Assembly (NCBI GenBank): GCA_002441445.1
Contig: DJWC01000017.1
Location: forward strand, 7,626 to 71,625
Source of the DNA: Pusillimonas sp. UBA6240
Lineage (GTDB): Bacteria; Pseudomonadota; Gammaproteobacteria; Burkholderiales; Burkholderiaceae_B
Direction: 5' to 3'
DNA: 64,000 bases
The notes under the pieces were generated by a model. That model saw only the letters and a program-made list of their open reading frames with translations, was not told the DNA's origin and made no database searches. Each line of letters opens with the position of its first letter. Position 1 is the first letter of the stretch. The position numbers and the translations under genes were made by a program. Shown here one piece after another: positions 33,752 through 42,324 of this stretch.

Positions 33752-35480
33752 AGATTTTGACCCCCAAGAGGCGGCGAGCGGTAAATACAAAGAGGGCGGT
33801 GATGATGACCTGGATGGCGGCCAGCGCCGAGACCGGCCCATTGTCGCCTTGGGCGTACAAGGCCAGCATGGTGGTGCCGATGATTTCCGAGCCGGATTGG
33901 TACAGGAAGACCGCGGTGACGTACTCTTTGAAAAAATGGATGAATAGCAGGGCGAAGGTGGAAAATAGCGCGGGCCGCAGCAGAGGCAGCACGATGTGGC
34001 GCATGGTGGTCCACCAGCCGGCGCCTGAAATGCGGGCGGCCCGGTCCAGTTCGGCTCCGATCTGCGATAGCGCCGGCGCGACGGTGCCGAAGCCGATGGG
34101 GATGTAGCGCAGGACGAAGGCGGCGACGAGAATCCAGATCGTGCCGCGCAGTATGTCCAGGCCGGGAATCCAGACGACGGCGTAGAAGAAGCCCAGACCG
34201 GCGATGATGCCGGGCAGCGAGCGCGGGAACAGGGCGATGTATTCCAGCAAACGGCTGTAGCGGAAATCCGAGCGCCGCGCCACGAAGGCGATCATGACGA
34301 CCACCGCGGTGCCTATCACGCCCCCGATCAGGGAAATGACTACGGAGTTCCAGATGGAGCGCACATAACTGGTCTGGCTGAAGATCAGCTCGAAATTATG
34401 CGTGGTGAGCAGTTCCCAGAAAGGCACCAGCGGCGTCAGGAATGTGACGCTGGCCCGCATGAGTATGCCAGCAAACACCACGATGACGGTAAAGAACAGA
34501 TAGGCGAAGACCAGAGCGAAGGCGGGCCAGCGCCATTTGCCCAGATCGACGGTGGACGGGCGGGACGCCTTGCCGCGCACGGTCACGAAACGGTCGCTGT
34601 TGCGCATCAGGCGGCCCTGCAGCCATACCAGGAACCCGACGACCAGCAGCAGCATCAGCGCGGCGGCGCCCACTATGCCATAGTCGGACTGTACGGCGGC
34701 ATTGATGCCTTGGTCATAGAGGAAGGTGGTGACCGTATGCAGCCCGACGGGGCCGCCGAACACCAGCGGGATGGCGAGCATCTCCACGCCGATCACGAAG
34801 TTGAGCACCGCCGAATAGATCAGTGCGGGCCGCATCATGGGGACGGTTACGCTCAACAGCGCGCGCATGGGGCTGGCGCCCGCGGACCGCGCGGCCGCCT
34901 CGAGCTGCGCATCGGCCTTGGTGACTGCGCCTATGCACATCAGATAGGTCAGCGGAGCCTGGCTCAGGCCGGCCACCAGGCCCATGCCTGTCAGGCTGTA
35001 AAGATTCCAGGGCGCCGTGCCTGTCCACGCCTGCATGCCCAGCGTGATATAGCCCGAGGGCCCATACATGGTGAACCAGCCGAAGGCGGTCACCAGATTG
35101 CTGACGAACAGCGGCCAGATCAGCAATTCGCCCATCCAGCTGCGGCCCGGCAAGTTGCTGCGGCCGATCACGACCGCCATGACCGCACCGAAAACCTGGG
35201 CGATCAACATGGTCAGCACGGAGAAATACAAGGTGTTCAGGGCGATCGTGCCCATGCCCGCTTCGGTGAACAGGCGTACGAAATTGGTGGTGGTCAGCGC
35301 GGCTTCATCGACATATAAAGGCTGGTCGAGAAAGGCCTGCATCACGATCGGCGCCAGCGGCCCGATGACCATGACGGCGGTCAATATGGCCACGGTCCAG
35401 AATATGAAGGGGGAGCGGCTGGCCTTGGGCCGTACAGGCAAGGCTGCTTCTTGCAGCGCCCCGGATGACACTTGCGTCAT
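33744..35480 (-). CDS. ABC transporter permease, double-domain FbpB type
   Basis: This 578-residue membrane protein has two permease halves of about six helices each, each with an EAA-like loop (QLEAAARSAGASPMRALLSV and ELDRAARISGAGWWTTMRHI). This single-chain architecture is that of FbpB/SfuB. It sits between the binding-protein gene (68 bases upstream) and the ATPase gene (overlapping). Confidence 0.92.
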   Translation of the reverse strand: MTQVSSGALQEAALPVRPKASRSPFIFWTVAILTAVMVIGPLAPIVMQAFLDQPLYVDEAALTTTNFVRLFTEAGMGTIALNTLYFSVLTMLIAQVFGAVMAVVIGRSNLPGRSWMGELLIWPLFVSNLVTAFGWFTMYGPSGYITLGMQAWTGTAPWNLYSLTGMGLVAGLSQAPLTYLMCIGAVTKADAQLEAAARSAGASPMRALLSVTVPMMRPALIYSAVLNFVIGVEMLAIPLVFGGPVGLHTVTTFLYDQGINAAVQSDYGIVGAAALMLLLVVGFLVWLQGRLMRNSDRFVTVRGKASRPSTVDLGKWRWPAFALVFAYLFFTVIVVFAGILMRASVTFLTPLVPFWELLTTHNFELIFSQTSYVRSIWNSVVISLIGGVIGTAVVVMIAFVARRSDFRYSRLLEYIALFPRSLPGIIAGLGFFYAVVWIPGLDILRGTIWILVAAFVLRYIPIGFGTVAPALSQIGAELDRAARISGAGWWTTMRHIVLPLLRPALFSTFALLFIHFFKEYVTAVFLYQSGSEIIGTTMLALYAQGDNGPVSALAAIQVIITALFVFTARRLLGVKIYG

Positions 35481-35548
35481 GGCGTTTTATCGCTGTGAAG
35501 CCGCGGGCGCATGGCTGTGCGCCCGCGGCGTGGGTTGACAGGCCGGGC

Positions 35549-36658
35549 TTACTTGCCGGACATGGCGGCAGTCCATTTCTTGGCGAAATCGGCCGCCTCA
35601 TCGATCAGGGCTTTGTCGAAGCCCACGACGATCATCTTGTCTTTGCCCACCAGGTCCGAAATGGCCTGATAGGTGTAGCGCACATCGCCTTCTTTGACAT
35701 CTTCGCGGTAGGGGGTCAGGCCGCCCTTGCCGATCAGCGTCTGCCCTTCATGGCTCAGCAGATAATCCACCATCAGCTTGGCCGAGTTGGGATTGGCGGA
35801 GTCCTTGGCGATGCCGAGGCCGCGCATCATGACCGGGGTGCCGTCGTCGGGGAAGGCGAAGCCCAGGATCTTGCCGCCGGGCTGCTCCAGCCGGGGGAAA
35901 ATGGTGATGCCGGATACGCCGATGCCGACCAGGTATTCGCCGGTGGCGATTTTTTCGTTCATAGGGCCGCCCGAGGTTTCGCCGCGTATCATCGGCCCGA
36001 TTGCACGCAATCCCGCCCAGCCCGCATCCCCTTTGGTACGCAGGGTTTGCCACCATGACGCCAGCCCAAAGGAATTTCGGGCCGCGTCGTAGGTGGTGAT
36101 GCGCCCCTTGAATTTGGCGGGCTCGGCTTTTGCCATATCCACCAGGGATTGGAAGCCCGTCGGCCGCTTGCCTTCGGGCAGCAGGGCGGTGTTGTAGGTG
36201 ATGACCAGGGGATCGGTGGACATCACGTTGATGCCGGGATAGGGTTTGGCGAAATCGGGCAGCTTGCCGGCTTCGGGGCTGTTGTAAGGCAGCATCCGGC
36301 CCTCTTGGCCGTAACGGGCCCAGCGGTCGTTGGCGCCCGATACCAGGATGTCGGCGGTACGCGAGCCGCTGCCAGCTTCGGCTTCCCATCGGGAATGCAC
36401 CGTGCCCGAGCCCAGGTCCAGGGTTTCGACCTTGATCCACGGGTAACGTTTATTGAAACCCTCGATCACCGGCTTCCAGTTGTTGTCCGCCATATTGGAA
36501 TAGATGACCAGGCCGTTTTCCTTGCGCGAGGCGTCGATCAGTTCGGAATAATTGGCTGGATAGTAATCGGGCAGGGCGCTGGCTTGCGCCAGGGCTGCGG
36601 CCGCCGGAAACATGGCGGCGGACAGCGCCAGGGCGGCCAGCTTCGTTCCAAGGTTCAT
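35549..36658 (-). CDS. ABC transporter periplasmic binding protein, FbpA-like fold but no iron-binding Tyr pair
   Basis: This 369-residue protein has a signal peptide (core ending AAALAQA), then ENGLVIYSNMADNNWKPVIE and DILVSGANDRWARYGQEGRM, typical of the family-1/6 (FbpA-like) binding proteins. The FbpA iron site needs two adjacent tyrosines in the C-lobe (context such as NNYYW). Here the corresponding stretch reads VGIGVSGITIFPRL with no Tyr. With a CoA-transferase and a CoA-ester lyase in the same operon, an organic acid is the likelier ligand. GGAGGAG precedes the start. Confidence 0.88.
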   Translation of the reverse strand: MNLGTKLAALALSAAMFPAAAALAQASALPDYYPANYSELIDASRKENGLVIYSNMADNNWKPVIEGFNKRYPWIKVETLDLGSGTVHSRWEAEAGSGSRTADILVSGANDRWARYGQEGRMLPYNSPEAGKLPDFAKPYPGINVMSTDPLVITYNTALLPEGKRPTGFQSLVDMAKAEPAKFKGRITTYDAARNSFGLASWWQTLRTKGDAGWAGLRAIGPMIRGETSGGPMNEKIATGEYLVGIGVSGITIFPRLEQPGGKILGFAFPDDGTPVMMRGLGIAKDSANPNSAKLMVDYLLSHEGQTLIGKGGLTPYREDVKEGDVRYTYQAISDLVGKDKMIVVGFDKALIDEAADFAKKWTAAMSGK

Positions 36659-36678
36659 TGAGGTCTCCTCCGAGGTAT

Positions 36679-37449
36679 TCAAGGGTTGGGAATAAGGCGT
36701 GCAAGCGCTGTGCTTGCGCGCTGAGCGGCTTCGACCGCGCCGGAAACCACGCGGTCGAGGTTGCTGGAAAGGCGTTCGCGCGGACCCGATAGATTGATTG
36801 CGGCGATATAGCGTCCGCTTGCATCGACGATGGGGGCGGAAACGCCGGCCGCGCCTTCCACGCGTCCCTGAAGGTTGACAGCGTATTTCTGACGCCTTGC
36901 GGTCTGGATGAGAGACCGGATAGTTTCGATGTCATCCCCCGATGAGGGGTCGATCTTCGCCAGGTAAGCCTCGAACTCCGGCGCGCTCATGCCGGCAAGC
37001 AATATCATGCCGCTGGCCACATAGTGGGCGATGCGCAGCTTGCTGATGTCGCGGTCATAGCGGATCTCGCGCGGCGGCAGCAGCTTGTTCAGATACCGCA
37101 AGCGGTGGTCGGGCGTGAGTACGGCGACAAAGCCGGTTTCATTGACCGCGTCCACAGTCTCGCGCAGGATGGGTTCGGTGATGCGGAGTATCGTGCTCCA
37201 GGCCGTGTTGCTGGCGGAAGGTTCGCCCGGAAGCCGGATGAGCTGATAGCGGCTGTCCGGCATGCGGGCCACGTAGCCGCCGTCGACCAGCGAACGCAAT
37301 AAAAGCAGGGCGCTGCTTTTGGGCCAGCCCAAGCCGTTGACGACATCCGCGAGCGCCGCCGGCTGCGCCGCCGCGGACAGCCATTCGATCAACTGCAAAA
37401 CCCGCTCGTACCCGCGGCCGCCCGCTGTCTCGTTTGCCATGCTCGCCAT
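36679..37449 (-). CDS. IclR-family transcriptional regulator
   Basis: This 256-residue protein has a winged HTH (YERVLQLIEWLSAAAQPAAL, ADVVNGLGWPKSSALLLLRS) and an IclR effector domain (GRVEGAAGVSAPIVDASGRY). It is 20 bases upstream of the binding-protein gene on the same strand, so it heads and probably controls the transporter/CoA-transferase/lyase operon. An inverted repeat lies just before its start. Confidence 0.9.
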   Translation of the reverse strand: MASMANETAGGRGYERVLQLIEWLSAAAQPAALADVVNGLGWPKSSALLLLRSLVDGGYVARMPDSRYQLIRLPGEPSASNTAWSTILRITEPILRETVDAVNETGFVAVLTPDHRLRYLNKLLPPREIRYDRDISKLRIAHYVASGMILLAGMSAPEFEAYLAKIDPSSGDDIETIRSLIQTARRQKYAVNLQGRVEGAAGVSAPIVDASGRYIAAINLSGPRERLSSNLDRVVSGAVEAAQRASTALARLIPNP

Positions 37450-37453
37450 ATGC

Positions 37454-37469
37454 GTTCAATAGGTTGAAC
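37454..37469. promoter_or_regulatory. Inverted repeat at the IclR start, candidate operator
   Basis: GTTCAATAGGTTGAAC has perfect six-base arms with a four-base spacer, five bases before the start codon of the iclR-type gene. A further half-site-like GAAC lies in the AT-rich stretch that follows (37484-37487). Autoregulation is the likely function. Confidence 0.4.
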
Positions 37470-37606
37470 TTGTTTAATACAATGAACTGATGGCGCTAGT
37501 CTAGTGGTGGCTTATGCGATAGACAACTGGGGTTTCTACGTATGATTCGCGGCCGCGGCCCGCCGCATCAAATCAATGAGGCGGCAGAGGCCGGGCGGCT
37601 GCGGAT

Positions 37607-38584
37607 TTATTCGGGCTGTATGCCGGCTTTTGCAATGACCTCGCGCCATTTCTGGGTTTCCGACTCGATGTACTGCTGCAGTTCCTGCGGCGTCGTGCCT
37701 TTGATCGTGACCGCTTTGGCTTCCAGCTTGGCGGCGGTGTCGGGGTCTTTCAGCACCTTGAGCAAGGCTTTGCTCAGGACGGCCACGCGGTCGGCGGGGA
37801 TGCCGGCGGGCCCCATGACGCTGACCCAGGCGTCCACGCTCATGCCTTTTACGCCCAGTTCGTCGGCTGTGGGCACGTTGGGCAATTCCTTGATGCGCTG
37901 GGTACTGGTGATGGCCAGGGCCTTGATCTTGCCGGATTGCACCAGGCCCAATGCGGCGGGCAGATTGTCGAAAGCCATGTCGACATGGCCGCCCATCAGC
38001 GCCGTCAACGCGGGGCCGCTGCCGCTATAGGGGATATGCTGCAAGTCCGCGCCCGATAGTATCTTGAAGTATTCCCCCGTCATGTGCGGCGAGGTGCCCG
38101 CGCCCGGCGTGGAGAACGTCATGGATTTTTTCTTGGCGTCGGCGATCAGGCCGGCCAGGTCGCTATAGCGGGAACTTTCATTGACCAGGATGAGATTGGT
38201 GTAGAACCCCACTTGGCCGATCATGGTGAAGTCCTTGATGGGATCGAAATCCATCTGCTTGCGCAGCAAGGGATTGATCACATTGGTCGCCACCGTTCCC
38301 AGGAAAATGGTGTAGCCATCGGGTTTGGCGCGCGCGACCGTGCCCGCGGCGACGATGCCGCCCGCGCCGGCCTTGTTTTCCACGACGACTGTCTGCCCCA
38401 GCTCCTTGCCCAGGCTGTCCGCCAGGATGCGCGTGACGATATCGGTGGAGCCGCCCGGGGGGAAGCCAACGATGAAACGGATGGGTTGGCTGGGGTACGC
38501 GGACTCGGCTTGCGCGTGGCCCGCCACGCTGGCGGCCATGATGCAGGCCAGGCCGCAAAACCATTTCTTCAGTGTCATATTCAT
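37607..38584 (-). CDS. Bug/TctC-type periplasmic binding protein
   Basis: This 325-residue protein has a signal peptide ending GHAQA, then YPSQPIRFIVGFPPGGSTDI, VVVENKAGAGGIVAAGTVA and SMTFSTPGAGTSPHMTGEYF. The start at 38584 overlaps the stop of the acyl-CoA ligase gene by four bases, so it is the last gene of the thiolase-like/ligase/Bug operon. It presumably captures the acid that the ligase activates. Confidence 0.92.
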   Translation of the reverse strand: MNMTLKKWFCGLACIMAASVAGHAQAESAYPSQPIRFIVGFPPGGSTDIVTRILADSLGKELGQTVVVENKAGAGGIVAAGTVARAKPDGYTIFLGTVATNVINPLLRKQMDFDPIKDFTMIGQVGFYTNLILVNESSRYSDLAGLIADAKKKSMTFSTPGAGTSPHMTGEYFKILSGADLQHIPYSGSGPALTALMGGHVDMAFDNLPAALGLVQSGKIKALAITSTQRIKELPNVPTADELGVKGMSVDAWVSVMGPAGIPADRVAVLSKALLKVLKDPDTAAKLEAKAVTIKGTTPQELQQYIESETQKWREVIAKAGIQPE

Positions 38585-40110
38585 GTCTCTACCTGAGGAT
38601 GTTTGCCGAGCACGGTATCGACGATCTGCCGCTTGTTGACCTTGCCCAGCTCGTTTTTTGGAAAATGATCCATGAAATGGATCGCCTTCGGGGTCCGGAC
38701 CGAGCCCAGATGCTGCTTGCCGTATGCAATCAGATCCGCCTCCTGTATGCCTTTCCCCGGAATCGGGACCACAGCCATTTCGACCCGTTCGCCCCAAACT
38801 TCGTCGGCCACGCCGAACACCAGGCACTCGGCCACATGTTCGTGCTGCGCGTAGACCTCTTCGACATCCGACGGATACACGTTGAATCCGCCGCTGATCA
38901 CCACGTCTTTGGAGCGCCCCTTGATGAACACGAAGCCGCGCTCGTCGACGTAGCCCAGATCGCCGGTATGGAACCAGCCATCGCGCAAGACGGTCCGCGT
39001 CTGTTCCGGCATGTTCAGGTAGCCGGACATGAGCAGGTCGCCGCTGACGATGATTTCGCCCGGCTTGCCCGGCGTCATGTCGACCCGTCCGTCGGCGTCG
39101 AGCACCGCCACGCAGGCCAGCGGCCCGACGCGGCCGGCGCTGCCCTGGTTCTCGGGCAGGGCGCCTTCCGCGCCGGTCAGTCCGGCCATGATGACGGGCG
39201 CCTCGGTCAAGCCATAGGTCGCCCCCAGCACGGGACCGAAATGCGCGATCGTTTCCCGGATGAGATTGAGGGTGCAGGGCGCCCCGCCATACAGCAGGTT
39301 TCTCAAGGCCGGAAACTCCGCCTGCGCCGTTTTTTGCACTTCCAGCAATTTGTGCAGCAAGGTGGGCGGTATCCAGGTCGATGTCGCCCGCTGCGCATGC
39401 AAGACCTCGTGCAGTTGCGCGGCGCTCGGTTTGTTCATCACGATCAAGCAGCCGCCCGCGCCCAGCACCGGAAGCACGAAAGTGCCCGCGCCATGCGTCA
39501 TCGGCGGCGCCACGACGAAGCGTTCGTCGGCATCGAAGCCATAGACCATCATCAGCGAGGCGACCATGGTGTTGATGCAGCGGAAGGACTGCAGCACACC
39601 CTTGGGCGCGCCGGACGAACCGCCGGTGAATTTGATCGCCACGGTTTCGGCCAGATAGACGTTTGAACGCGCGGGCATTGTCGCGGCGTATCGGCCGACC
39701 AGCCGCGCGACGGTTTCGACATGGTCGGCTCGCGCCGCGGTGCTGATCCGCTGCCCGTGATAAGAGACCAGCAAATCCTTGTATGCCGGGTCGAACAGCA
39801 ACAGATCGGGTTTCACGCAGTCCAGCTGGCGCGCGATATCCGTCTCCACCAGGGTCGGCGTCAATGGCACCAGGACGCCTGCGCTGGCATAGGTCGCCAG
39901 TATGCCCGTCAGCATTTCAATTGAATTGCCGGCCAATATGGCCACCACCGGGCGCCGCGTGGCGGCCAGATCCTGGAATGCCACCGCCAGGGCGCGGGAT
40001 TGCGCAAGCAGTTCGCCATGGGTCAGGCTTCTTCCAGAGGCCGGTTCGATGACGGCGCAACGCTGCGGCGCGAGCCGGGCGCCTCGAACGAAAAAATCGA
40101 ATGGCTGCAT
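38581..40110 (-). CDS. AMP-forming acyl-CoA synthetase (ANL superfamily)
   Basis: This 509-residue protein has the P-loop-like motif KFTGGSSGAPKGV (canonical TSGTTGxPKG), the A8 region GWFHTGDLGYVDERGFVFI with KGRSKDVVISGGFNVYP, and the C-terminal catalytic Lys in PKNELGKVNKRQI. It adenylates a carboxylic acid and transfers it to CoA. The gene lies 11 bases after the thiolase-like gene. The length and motifs fit medium-chain or aryl acid ligases; the substrate is not evident. Confidence 0.9.
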   Translation of the reverse strand: MQPFDFFVRGARLAPQRCAVIEPASGRSLTHGELLAQSRALAVAFQDLAATRRPVVAILAGNSIEMLTGILATYASAGVLVPLTPTLVETDIARQLDCVKPDLLLFDPAYKDLLVSYHGQRISTAARADHVETVARLVGRYAATMPARSNVYLAETVAIKFTGGSSGAPKGVLQSFRCINTMVASLMMVYGFDADERFVVAPPMTHGAGTFVLPVLGAGGCLIVMNKPSAAQLHEVLHAQRATSTWIPPTLLHKLLEVQKTAQAEFPALRNLLYGGAPCTLNLIRETIAHFGPVLGATYGLTEAPVIMAGLTGAEGALPENQGSAGRVGPLACVAVLDADGRVDMTPGKPGEIIVSGDLLMSGYLNMPEQTRTVLRDGWFHTGDLGYVDERGFVFIKGRSKDVVISGGFNVYPSDVEEVYAQHEHVAECLVFGVADEVWGERVEMAVVPIPGKGIQEADLIAYGKQHLGSVRTPKAIHFMDHFPKNELGKVNKRQIVDTVLGKHPQVET

Positions 40111-40121
40111 GCTGAGGCCTG

Positions 40122-41369
40122 TTAGTGCTTGTTGCTCAATACCGTGACCACGGCCGCCGCATCTTCGTGCTTCAAAAAGCCGCCGCCGTTTTCCGCCACG
40201 GCGATGCGTGCGCCCGCCACCTGGCGTGGTCCGGCCTCGTGGCGCAGCTGCGTCACCAGCTCGTGTATTTGCACCAGGCCGGTCGCCGCGATGGGATGGC
40301 CTTTGGAAACCAGGCCGCCCGATACGTTCACCGGCGTCCTGCCTCCCAGGCTGGTGTGGCCGGCCTCTGTGTACGGGCCCCCTTGGCCGCGCTCGCACAG
40401 TCCCAGGTTCTCGATTTGCAGCACTTCGGCGAAGCTGGATGCGTCATGGACTTCGACCACATCGATCTGCCCGGGCTCGATGCCCGCCATCCGATAGGCG
40501 CGCCGCGCCGCCAGGCTGACGCAATGCTTGTCCATCTCCTGTATGTCGCGATGCACGGTACTGGAGACGCCGATGCCCTGGATGCGGATAGCGCGAGCGC
40601 GGTTGCCGGCGGACAATGCGCGCTCGCTGCACAACACGGCCGCAGCCGCGCCGTCGGAGATGGGCGCGCACATGGCGCGCGTCAAAGGCCAGGCGATTTC
40701 GGGGCTGTCGAGCACATCCTGGACCGACATGTCTTTCTGGTATTGCGCCAGCGGGTTCATGGTCGAATGCTTGTGGTTCTTGGCGGCCGCGTAGGCGATC
40801 TGCGCCTGCGTGGTACCGTACATGCGCATGTGCTGGCGCGCCATGGCGGCATAGATGTCCATGAAAAAGCTTTGCGTATTCCACGCACCCGGCGAATTGA
40901 GCCGCTTGCGGATTTCAGGGTCGGTTTCGAGTTCGCAAAAGAAATCCCAGGTTTCCTTCAGCAGGTGTATATCGGTGCCGCCGAAGAAGGCGTTCATCAT
41001 CTCGGTCTTTTTTTCGGGATAGAACATTTTTTCCGTCCCGACCACCAGCACGGTGTCGAACATGCCCGAGGCTATTGCCGCATACGCATTGAACAGGCCG
41101 GAACTGCTGCTGGCGCAGGCGTTCTCTATGTTGAAGATAGGGATGCCGCTTACGCCCATGGCGTGCAAAGCGCACTGCCCGCGTATGGAGTTCTGGCGCT
41201 CCATCTGGCCCTGCCGCACATTGGAAAACCAGGCGGCCTGCATGTCGCCGAGCTTATGGCCACTGTCGGACAGGGCCAGATTCACCGCCTGCGCGGTCAA
41301 TTGCTTGACGGAAGTCTCGGGATGGCGGCCCAGCGGGGTGTGCCCGACGCCAGTGATGTAGACGCTCAT
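40122..41369 (-). CDS. SCP2-type thiolase-family protein
   Basis: This 415-residue protein begins MSVYITGVGHTPLGRHPETS. It has the nucleophile-bearing ENACASSSSGLFNAY and the His motif KGHPIAATGLVQIHEL. The final Cys motif of ordinary thiolases (CGG) is replaced by ENGGG, as in the SCP-x/thiolase-like branch. These proteins are often needed for steroid or branched acyl-CoA cleavage, sometimes with a DUF35 partner; none is seen here. It is the first gene of its operon and diverges from an iclR-type gene. Confidence 0.87.
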   Translation of the reverse strand: MSVYITGVGHTPLGRHPETSVKQLTAQAVNLALSDSGHKLGDMQAAWFSNVRQGQMERQNSIRGQCALHAMGVSGIPIFNIENACASSSSGLFNAYAAIASGMFDTVLVVGTEKMFYPEKKTEMMNAFFGGTDIHLLKETWDFFCELETDPEIRKRLNSPGAWNTQSFFMDIYAAMARQHMRMYGTTQAQIAYAAAKNHKHSTMNPLAQYQKDMSVQDVLDSPEIAWPLTRAMCAPISDGAAAAVLCSERALSAGNRARAIRIQGIGVSSTVHRDIQEMDKHCVSLAARRAYRMAGIEPGQIDVVEVHDASSFAEVLQIENLGLCERGQGGPYTEAGHTSLGGRTPVNVSGGLVSKGHPIAATGLVQIHELVTQLRHEAGPRQVAGARIAVAENGGGFLKHEDAAAVVTVLSNKH

Positions 41370-41383
41370 TGCTATGGATCCAT

Positions 41384-41407
41384 GTTCAGTATGGCCTTAT
41401 TCTGAAC
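41384..41407. promoter_or_regulatory. Inverted repeat in the thiolase/IclR divergent region, candidate operator
   Basis: Outer arms GTTCAG and CTGAAC (positions 41384-41389 and 41402-41407) extend to GTTCAGTAT against GTTCAGAAT on the other strand, eight of nine bases. A second, smaller palindrome TTTACGTGTAAA lies at 41446-41457. Both are placed to control the thiolase-like operon and the iclR-type gene. Confidence 0.45.
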
Positions 41408-41514
41408 TTGAACCGCGTCCGGACCCACCCTAACTTACCCTTGCGTTTACGTGTAAAGTTCCGTTATATGAAACTACCCCCGTGGTTTCTTGATTCATGT
41501 GGACGGAGGCATGC

Positions 41515-42279
41515 ATGGCGACTCTTACGAGCGTGCAGAAGGCCGTACGGATTCTCAAGACCATAGAGCAGCACCATGAAAGCGGCATACGCCTCGTGGA
41601 TATCTGCGCCGAGCTGTCGCTGGAAAAACCGACCGCCTTGCGCCTGGTCACGCAACTGGTCAAAGAGCAGTTGGTGACACGTCAGCCGCGCAATAAAAAA
41701 TACCATCTGGGCGCCTATTGCCGGCAATTGGGCGAGACGCTGCAAGCGCACTCATCGCTGGCGGCGCGCTGCTCCCCGCTGCTCAAACGCATTTCGGCCC
41801 GCAGCGAAGATGCGTCCTTCCTCGTGGTGATACAAGGCCTCGACACCCTGTGCATCGGCCGCGAGGCGGGCAGCTACCCCATTCAGGCGCTGGCCATTCC
41901 GGTGGGTAACCGCCAGCCCATAGGCGTCGGCGCGGGAGGCCTGGCCATGCTTGCCGACCTGGACCATGAAACCACCGAGCACTACCTGCGCGCCAACCGC
42001 AGCCGCTTCTTGAAATACAAATCATTGAAGCTCGACGAGCTGAGGATGCGCATTGAAAAAGCCAAAAAGAAAGGCTATGCCGTCATCGGCAGCCACGCCG
42101 TCAGCGGCGTGGTGGGCGTGGGCGTCACATTGAAGAACAGGGAAGAAGAAATCGTCGGCGGCATCAGCGTCGCCAGCCTGGACTACCGCATGACGCAGAA
42201 GCGCCAGGAACTGGTCGCCCGCATCATCAAAGAAGAAATCGCCGCGTTTCTCGATAAGCGGAGCCTTGCGAAGGGCTGA
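41515..42279 (+). CDS. IclR-family transcriptional regulator
   Basis: This 254-residue protein has a winged HTH (SVQKAVRILKTIEQHHESGI, LVDICAELSLEKPTALRLV) and an IclR effector domain (NRQPIGVGAGGLAMLADLDH). The start at 41515 has GGAGG six bases upstream. It diverges from the thiolase-like/ligase/Bug operon and is its likely regulator. Confidence 0.9.
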   Translation: MATLTSVQKAVRILKTIEQHHESGIRLVDICAELSLEKPTALRLVTQLVKEQLVTRQPRNKKYHLGAYCRQLGETLQAHSSLAARCSPLLKRISARSEDASFLVVIQGLDTLCIGREAGSYPIQALAIPVGNRQPIGVGAGGLAMLADLDHETTEHYLRANRSRFLKYKSLKLDELRMRIEKAKKKGYAVIGSHAVSGVVGVGVTLKNREEEIVGGISVASLDYRMTQKRQELVARIIKEEIAAFLDKRSLAKG

Positions 42280-42324
42280 ATGGCGGCCATGGCGGATGCC
42301 CGCCTGCCGACAGATGCATGTCTT

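Noticed and set aside
31434..37449. Assignment of the FbpABC-like operon as an iron transporter
   Set aside because: The binding protein lacks the adjacent tyrosines of the Fe3+ site, and the operon encodes CoA-ester enzymes with no Fur-like site seen upstream.
40125..41405. Plus-strand open frame of 426 codons opposite the thiolase-like gene
   Set aside because: It is antisense to a clearly conserved thiolase-family gene, and its translation is rich in His, Gln and Arg without motifs.
42291..42304. Small GGCGG/CCGCC hairpin between the convergent IclR and GntR genes
   Set aside because: Five-base arms in GC-rich DNA are expected by chance, and no T-run follows.
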